Below are positions 59,229-64,000 of a DNA stretch of 64,000 nt, one piece after another. The notes beneath the pieces are model-generated. The model did no database searches. It was given only the letters and a program-made list of their open reading frames with translations, and was not told the origin of the DNA. The number at the start of each line of letters is the position of its first letter. Position 1 is the stretch's first letter. This stretch comes from an uncultured Clostridia bacterium (GTDB taxonomy: Bacteria; Bacillota; Clostridia; Lachnospirales; Anaerotignaceae), in contig CAMBLO010000003.1 in assembly GCA_945868505.1 (NCBI GenBank), positions 54,527-118,526 of the forward strand. The letters run 5' to 3'. Made by a program: the position numbers and the translations under genes.

Positions 59229-59270
59229 AAAAAAAGAATTCCTTGAAAACGTTGAAATTTCAAGGAATTC
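59229..59270 (-). terminator. Island-encoded terminator for the rebuilt tRNA-fMet
   Basis: Perfect 13-bp stem GAATTCCTTGAAA / TTTCAAGGAATTC followed on the minus strand by seven T. It lies 6 bp beyond the tRNA's 3' end, inside the island. Confidence 0.92.
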
Positions 59271-59275
59271 TGAGG

Positions 59276-59350
<75 letters not shown>

Positions 59351-59381
59351 TCAATATAAGTTTTTCTTATCACTGCATATA

Positions 59382-59410
59382 ATTATAGCGCAGAGAAAGC
59401 CATTTGTCAA
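59382..59410 (-). promoter_or_regulatory. Consensus promoter of tRNA-fMet
   Basis: Minus strand TTGACA (59405-59410), 17-nt spacer, TATAAT (59382-59387). It is overlapped by a 10-bp inverted repeat GCAGAGAAAG / CTTTCTCTGC that may also end the message of the gene at 59448. Confidence 0.9.
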
Positions 59411-59447
59411 ACAAAAATCCTTTCTCTGCCTATTCATTTTGCTTATA

Positions 59448-60161
59448 TCAGATGCCATCCTTAAATTTTGTTTCCAATTTTTCCTTCCGTTCCTTCCAAT
59501 CGGGCATCAGCTGCCCCATCAAATCATAAAAGGATTTACCGTGATTGGGATAGCGAAAATGGAGCAATTCATGGAGAATCACCTGCTCGATGCACCCTTC
59601 TTCCGCCTTCATCAACTGTAGGTTCAGGCGGATGGATTTGCCTGTGGTAGTACAGCTTCCCCAGATGCTTTTCATATTACGGATTTTGATTTCCGGTCTT
59701 GTTATATGATATTCTTTCACCATTGGATAAATTCTATCCATAATTTCTTCAAATTTTTCCTTCGCCTGCCCTTTCAGCCAATTCAGATAGATTTCCTTCA
59801 GTAGTTCATCCTTCATTTTGGGCGCAAACAGGCAGATGGTATCCCCCTCAAGGAAAACACCCTTTTCGCCCCGTTCCAAAACCAAACGATAGGGCTTTCC
59901 CAGATAATAAACGGTTTTTCCATCATACAGGCTGCCGACGGGCAATCCGCTTTTAATTTTTTCAATCTCCGCCAAGTGGGTGATAATCCAAAAGGCCTTG
60001 GACTGCACAAATTCATCAATGACGGCAAAGGGGACATTTTTCCCTGCGGAAACCACCACTTTCCCATATTTATTTACCCGCAGATTGATATATTTCACGT
60101 TTTTGCGGGTCAATTCATATTCAATTTCTATGCCCTCATATTGGACCGTATGCAAAGACAT
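59448..60161 (-). CDS. YgjP-type metal-dependent hydrolase (M48/DUF45)
   Basis: A 237-residue protein with the zinc site 'QVILHELLHFRYPNHGKSFYDLM' (HExxH plus a distal His) near the end. The N-terminus ('VQYEGIEIEYELTRKNVKYINLRVNKYGKVVVSAG') and the 'IWGSCTTTGKSIRLNLQLM' box before the zinc site are typical of YgjP/DUF45. Substrate specificity is unclear, and a UTP-pyrophosphatase-like role has been suggested in other bacteria. It is followed by tRNA-fMet and comes 139 bp after ftsH in the direction of transcription. Confidence 0.9.
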   Translation of the reverse strand: MSLHTVQYEGIEIEYELTRKNVKYINLRVNKYGKVVVSAGKNVPFAVIDEFVQSKAFWIITHLAEIEKIKSGLPVGSLYDGKTVYYLGKPYRLVLERGEKGVFLEGDTICLFAPKMKDELLKEIYLNWLKGQAKEKFEEIMDRIYPMVKEYHITRPEIKIRNMKSIWGSCTTTGKSIRLNLQLMKAEEGCIEQVILHELLHFRYPNHGKSFYDLMGQLMPDWKERKEKLETKFKDGI

Positions 60162-60255
60162 CCCAAGCCCTCTCTCTCAAATTTTTTATTTTTTTATTTT
60201 ACACGCTCCCCCCGAAAAAGTCTATACCCGAAAAAGCAACTTTCCTTTTCCCGAC

Positions 60256-60289
60256 AAAAACGGCAAAACCCTTTCAGATTTTGCCGTTT
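60256..60289 (-). terminator. Terminator of ftsH
   Basis: Perfect 8-bp core stem CGGCAAAA / TTTTGCCG with T-rich minus-strand tail. Confidence 0.9.
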
Positions 60290-60300
60290 CACATCTCTCC

Positions 60301-62187
60301 TTATTCTGTTGCTTCTTTTCGGTTTAAAATTTCCATAAATTCTTCCCCGGTGATGGTTTCCTTTTCCAGCAGATATCCAGCAATCTCATCCAGTTTCCCC
60401 ATATTTTCCCGAATGATTTCCACTGCCTTATCGTGGGCCTGTTTCACCACTTCGATGACAGCGGCATCAATCTTTGCTGCTGTTTCATTGGAGCAGGCCA
60501 GGGAAGTATCCCCGCCCAGATACTGATTAGTCACCGTTTCCAGTGCCACCATACCAAATTCGTCGCTCATGCCATAGCGGGTAATCATCCCTCTTGCAAG
60601 GCGGGTGGCCTGCTCGATATCATTAGAGGCACCCGTTGTAATGGAGCCAAACTTCAATTCCTCCGCCACACGACCCCCAGTGAATGTGGCGATTTTATTG
60701 AAAATCTCTTCTTTATTCATCAGGAATTTTTCTCCTTCATCCACCTGCAGGGTATAGCCCAAGGCACCGCTGGTTCTGGGGATAATGGTAATCTTTTGCA
60801 CAGGTGCGGAATTTTTCTGTTTTGCTGCCACCAAAGCGTGACCTACCTCGTGGTAAGCGATAATCTGCTTTTCTTCGGGAGAGATCACTGCGCCCTTCCG
60901 CTGATAGCCCGCCAGAATCACTTCTACGCTTTCCATCAAGTCGTTCTGGTTCACCTTGCTACGACCCATGCGCACCGCCCGCAGGGCTGCTTCGTTGACG
61001 ATATTCGCCAACTCTGCCCCCGATGCACCGGAGGTTGCTCTGGCAATGGCATCGAAATCAATAGCATCTTCCATTTTGATTTTTTCTGCGTGGACTTTCA
61101 GAATGGCTTCTCTGCCTTTCAGGTCAGGCAGCTCTACGGGAATTCTTCTGTCGAAACGACCGGGACGCAGCAGCGCCTTATCCAAGGTTTCCGGTCTGTT
61201 GGTGGCAGCCAGAATGACAACGCCCTTCTGCCCGTCAAAACCGTCCATTTCCGTCAACAACTGGTTCAAGGTCTGTTCCCGTTCATCGTTGCCGCCCATG
61301 CCGTTGCCGTCACGCTTTTTGCCGATGGTATCAATTTCGTCGATGAATACGATACAGGGTGCCTTTTCATTGGCCTGCTTGAACAGGTCGCGAACCTTCG
61401 CCGCCCCCATACCAACGAACATTTCCACAAATTCGGAACCGGAAATGGAGAAGAAGGGCACATTGGCTTCCCCCGCAACTGCCTGTGCCAGCAGGGTTTT
61501 GCCTGTACCGGGAGGGCCTACCAGCAGGGCACCCTTGGGCATCTTCGCCCCCACTTCCGTATATTTCTGGGGATTATGCAGGAAATCGACGATTTCGTTC
61601 AGAGCCTCTTTCGCTTCATCCTGTCCCGCAACGTCCTTAAAGGTTTTGCCCGTCTGGGCTTTCACATATATCTTGGCATTGGCTTTCCCGAAGGACATGG
61701 CATTGCCGCCAATACCACCCATCTTGCTCATGGCCTTTTTCATCACAAACTGCCACAGTAGGAAGAACACCACAAACATAATCAGGCTGCTGACCCATGG
61801 TGATACCTCCTTGGGCTTGACCTCGCCAAAGGAAGCCCCCGCCGTATACAGCCGTTCTACCAACTGAGGGTCATCCATACGAACGGTGGAATAGACCTTC
61901 GGGGTCTGCTGAGCAAAAATCTGGGTCTGTTCTCCCGCTTGGGGTTCATCCTTCAGGAAGAAATAGATCACATCTTCGTTGATCTCCGCCTGAGAGATGT
62001 TTTTGTTATTCATTTCCGTCAGGAATACATCATAATTGACCTGCTCTACGGCATTTTTTGCAATATTGGGCAGGAAGAACATATTGATGAAGCCCATCAC
62101 CAAAAGGGCGATCAGCCAATAATACATCAATGGTCTCCTTTGATTTTTCATATCCATATCGATCCAACTCTCTTTCCGGTTTTCCAT
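60301..62187 (-). CDS. ftsH: ATP-dependent zinc metalloprotease FtsH
   Basis: A 628-residue membrane-bound hexameric AAA+ protease that removes misfolded membrane proteins and regulators. Two N-terminal membrane segments (about 20-40 'YYWLIALLVMGFINMFFL' and about 110-130 'SLIMFVVFFLLWQFV') enclose a small external domain. The AAA module has Walker A 'LVGPPGTGKTLLAQAVAG', Walker B 'CIVFIDEID' and the second region 'TNRPETLDKALLRPGRFDRRI'. The zinc motif is 'AYHEVGHALVAAK' (HExxH). I keep the Met at 62187; its ribosome site is weak and Met11 or Met13 could also serve. A palindrome lies in its leader. Confidence 0.95.
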   Translation of the reverse strand: MENRKESWIDMDMKNQRRPLMYYWLIALLVMGFINMFFLPNIAKNAVEQVNYDVFLTEMNNKNISQAEINEDVIYFFLKDEPQAGEQTQIFAQQTPKVYSTVRMDDPQLVERLYTAGASFGEVKPKEVSPWVSSLIMFVVFFLLWQFVMKKAMSKMGGIGGNAMSFGKANAKIYVKAQTGKTFKDVAGQDEAKEALNEIVDFLHNPQKYTEVGAKMPKGALLVGPPGTGKTLLAQAVAGEANVPFFSISGSEFVEMFVGMGAAKVRDLFKQANEKAPCIVFIDEIDTIGKKRDGNGMGGNDEREQTLNQLLTEMDGFDGQKGVVILAATNRPETLDKALLRPGRFDRRIPVELPDLKGREAILKVHAEKIKMEDAIDFDAIARATSGASGAELANIVNEAALRAVRMGRSKVNQNDLMESVEVILAGYQRKGAVISPEEKQIIAYHEVGHALVAAKQKNSAPVQKITIIPRTSGALGYTLQVDEGEKFLMNKEEIFNKIATFTGGRVAEELKFGSITTGASNDIEQATRLARGMITRYGMSDEFGMVALETVTNQYLGGDTSLACSNETAAKIDAAVIEVVKQAHDKAVEIIRENMGKLDEIAGYLLEKETITGEEFMEILNRKEATE

Positions 62188-62211
62188 TACACTTTTATTC
62201 TATTATGTAAG

Positions 62212-62230
62212 CGAAGGGAATTTCCCTTCG
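62212..62230. promoter_or_regulatory. 19-bp perfect palindrome in the ftsH leader
   Basis: CGAAGGGAA-T-TTCCCTTCG lies 25 bp ahead of the ftsH start and just downstream of a TGCTATACT extended -10 (62238-62243 on the minus strand). It is neither a CIRCE nor a CtsR box. Confidence 0.65.
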
Positions 62231-62303
62231 ATCATACACAGTATAGCAAGGAAATATATGCAAATTTGAAACGAATTGTAAACGTTTGATGAACATTGGA
62301 GAA

Positions 62304-63569
62304 TTATTCCTCTTTTTCTTTGCGGATATGGGCACCGATGGCCCGCAGCTTTTCATCGATTTTGTGATAACCCCGTTCAATATGGTAAATATCGCTGATT
62401 TCAGTTTCACCTTTGGCTGCTAAAGCGGAAAGGATCAACGCCGCCCCCGCCCGCAGGTCTGTAGCCTTCACCTTCGTTCCCGTCAGGATATCCACCCCTT
62501 CAATGACGGCACTGCGGCTGTCTATCTTGATATCCGCCCCCATCCGCTGCAGCTCCCCCGCATGGATAAAGCGATTTTCAAAGACCGTTTCCGTAATGAC
62601 ACTGGTTCCCTTTGCCACCGTCATCAGGCTCATAAAGGGTGCCTGCATATCCGTTGGGAAGCCGGGAAAGGGCATGGTTTTGACTTGGACGGGATGGAGC
62701 TTTCCCTTGCGGTAGACCCGCAAGCCCTCTTCCGTCATTTCTGTTTTTACGTTGCACTCCGCCAGCTTTGCAATGACAGGCTTCAAATGCTCCTCCTGCA
62801 CGTTTTCCAAAAGGATATCTCCGCCGGTGATCGCTGCCGCTGTCATAAAGGTGCCTGCTTCGATACGGTCGGGGATGACGGTATGGGTGGCACCATGGAG
62901 TTCTTTCACACCATGGATGGTGATAGTATCGGTACCGTCTCCTTCCACGTCGGCTCCCATCTCCCGCAGAAAATCCGCCAGATCGCAGATTTCCGGCTCT
63001 GCCGCCGCATTTTCGATGACGGTTTTGCCCTTTGCCAAAACCGCCGCCAACAGGATATTTTCCGTGGCTCCCACGCTGGGAAAATCCAGATAGATTTCGC
63101 CGCCCTTGAGATTTTTCACCTGCAGCTCCACCACCCCATGCTCCTGCTTATTTTTTGCCCCCATGACCTGAAAGCCCTTCAAATGGAGGTTGATGGGTCT
63201 GCTTCCAATCTGGCATCCTCCGGGCAAAGGCAGACGGGCGCAGCCGCACCGCCCCAACAATGCCCCCGCCACCAGAAAAGATGCCCGCATCTTCCGCGCC
63301 ATTTCGTATAATCCTTCCACGCTGGCGATCTCTGCCGCCTGCACCCGCATGATCTCCTTTTCCTCATCAAAAAACACCCGCGCCCCCAATTCCTGCAGCA
63401 GCTCCGCCATATACTGCACATCGGAAAGGGGCGGCACATTGCGGATCTCACAAACCTCCCGTGTCAGCAAACACGCCGCCAATATGGGCAAAACGGCATT
63501 TTTTGCCCCGCTGATCTTTACTTTGCCCCGCAGACCTTCGCCCGTTCCCTCAATGATAAATTTTTCCAT
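62304..63569 (-). CDS. UDP-N-acetylglucosamine 1-carboxyvinyltransferase, copy 2
   Basis: A 421-residue MurA paralogue (MurA2/MurZ type). 'LRGKVKISGAKNAVLPILAACLL', the catalytic Cys in 'PGGCQIGSRPINLHLKGF' and the late 'DLRAGAALILSALAAKGETEI' are all present, so it should be active and fosfomycin-sensitive like copy 1. Low-GC Gram-positives often keep two MurA enzymes with different regulation; in Bacillus the pair is MurAA and MurAB. GAGGG precedes the ATG at 63569. It reads toward ftsH, 116 bp away, and may share transcription with it. Confidence 0.94.
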   Translation of the reverse strand: MEKFIIEGTGEGLRGKVKISGAKNAVLPILAACLLTREVCEIRNVPPLSDVQYMAELLQELGARVFFDEEKEIMRVQAAEIASVEGLYEMARKMRASFLVAGALLGRCGCARLPLPGGCQIGSRPINLHLKGFQVMGAKNKQEHGVVELQVKNLKGGEIYLDFPSVGATENILLAAVLAKGKTVIENAAAEPEICDLADFLREMGADVEGDGTDTITIHGVKELHGATHTVIPDRIEAGTFMTAAAITGGDILLENVQEEHLKPVIAKLAECNVKTEMTEEGLRVYRKGKLHPVQVKTMPFPGFPTDMQAPFMSLMTVAKGTSVITETVFENRFIHAGELQRMGADIKIDSRSAVIEGVDILTGTKVKATDLRAGAALILSALAAKGETEISDIYHIERGYHKIDEKLRAIGAHIRKEKEE

Positions 63570-63701
63570 CCCACATCCCTCGCATCCTAAAAAATTTGCT
63601 GAAAGTAGTATGCCCGCAGAAAGAAAAGTAAGTCCCGCAAGAAATAAGAAAGTGAACGAAAAATTGTCAAATCAAGGAAAATTTTTGATAAAAAATCAGG
63701 C

Positions 63702-63730
63702 TTTACAGATGGGAAGGATGATAGTATAAT
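63702..63730 (+). promoter_or_regulatory. Promoter of tRNA-Gly
   Basis: TTTACA (63702-63707), 17-nt spacer, TATAAT (63725-63730). The transcribed leader to 63841 contains a CTTCGC / GCGAAG hairpin. Confidence 0.85.
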
Positions 63731-63841
63731 AATAGCACTGGAGGAAAGACTTCGCGAAAGGAGCGAAGAAAAGACTTCGAATCCTATGGATTCTCGGTCG
63801 TTTGCTTTGCAAATAAGATATGAAATATATTTTTACACCCT

Positions 63842-63912
63842 GCGGATGTAGTTTATCGGTAGAATGAAAGCTTCCCAAGCTTTAGAGGCGGGTTCGACTC
63901 CCGTCATCCGCT
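63842..63912 (+). tRNA. tRNA-Gly (CCC)
   Basis: Cloverleaf of 71 nt with acceptor GCGGATG / CATCCGC, anticodon stem AAAGC / GCTTT around TTCCCAA, T-arm GGGTTCGACTCCC and discriminator T. CCA is not encoded. The terminator follows directly. Confidence 0.95.
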
Positions 63913-63915
63913 TTT

Positions 63916-63942
63916 GCCCCTTGTTTTGCAAGGGGCTTTTTT
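63916..63942 (+). terminator. Terminator of tRNA-Gly
   Basis: Perfect 8-bp stem GCCCCTTG / CAAGGGGC followed by TTTTTT. Confidence 0.92.
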
Positions 63943-64000
63943 CATGCTTGAATTGTCAAGTCAAACGCAACGATACAGAAAAATAAACCTCATAAGGGGT

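Overview
The window looks like the chromosome of an anaerobic Firmicute of class Clostridia, probably a Lachnospirales-type gut fermenter. Pointers are the ireB-ruvX-DUF1292 trio, mtaB, comF-recD2, pth-mfd, glgC/glgD, two murA genes, foldase lipoproteins, many AGGAGG ribosome binding sites and TTG starts, and TTGACA-17-TATAAT promoters. Genus cannot be fixed from sequence alone. The backbone has balanced to slightly GC-rich genes; one block (about 43.8-59.3 kb) is clearly more AT-rich and mosaic.

Layout. 0.3-8.4 kb: housekeeping genes for RNA modification (mtaB), DNA processing (ruvX), cell-wall signalling (ireB), SAM by-product recycling (mtnN), a C26 glutamine amidotransferase, an MscS channel and DUF951. 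8.6-16.1 kb: an aldo/keto reductase, a Zn/Cd efflux ATPase with its ArsR/SmtB repressor and two matching operators, a LysR regulator and a Ca-type P-ATPase. 16.18-16.46 kb: a MITE-like inverted-repeat element. 16.5-31.8 kb: a YtaF/MntP-like protein, DUF1846, YkvI, comF-recD2, a flavodoxin/ferredoxin protein, a PrsA-like lipoprotein, mfd-pth, and a D-2-hydroxyacid dehydrogenase with a strong promoter, a Rex-like box and a structured leader. 32.2-43.4 kb: precursor supply and envelope synthesis (prs, glmU, murC, murA), glycogen synthesis (glgC, glgD), rlmH, walJ/yycJ and three small membrane-anchored proteins. 59.3-63.9 kb: initiator tRNA, a YgjP-type metallopeptidase, ftsH, a second murA and tRNA-Gly(CCC).

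The main discovery is a 15.5-kb integrated island (43822-59318) inserted in the 3' half of the initiator tRNA-fMet gene. A 43-bp direct repeat marks both ends. The tRNA is rebuilt at the right end, the island supplies a new 13-bp-stem terminator just downstream of it, and the presumed original tRNA terminator is stranded beyond the left end. GTTAGAA repeats at 10-11-bp spacing next to both ends look like integrase arm sites. The island has a Tn916-type tyrosine integrase, a tandem-HTH Xis-like protein and a second integrase-like protein with atypical spacing, but no relaxase, conjugation or phage structural genes. Its cargo is defence-like on the left: an AAA ATPase overlapping a TOPRIM-like partner (AbiL/PARIS-type layout) and a single-chain MmeI-like restriction-modification enzyme. 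Next come a SLOG protein, two XRE regulators, two secreted surface proteins (stalk/beta-helix and SLH-transglutaminase), an orphan RelB-like antitoxin beside a duplicated gene tail, and a small-protein cluster under perfect ACAACGTACGTTGT palindromes, followed by a predicted ~80-nt RNA.

All family assignments rest on reading motifs by eye; no database search was run.
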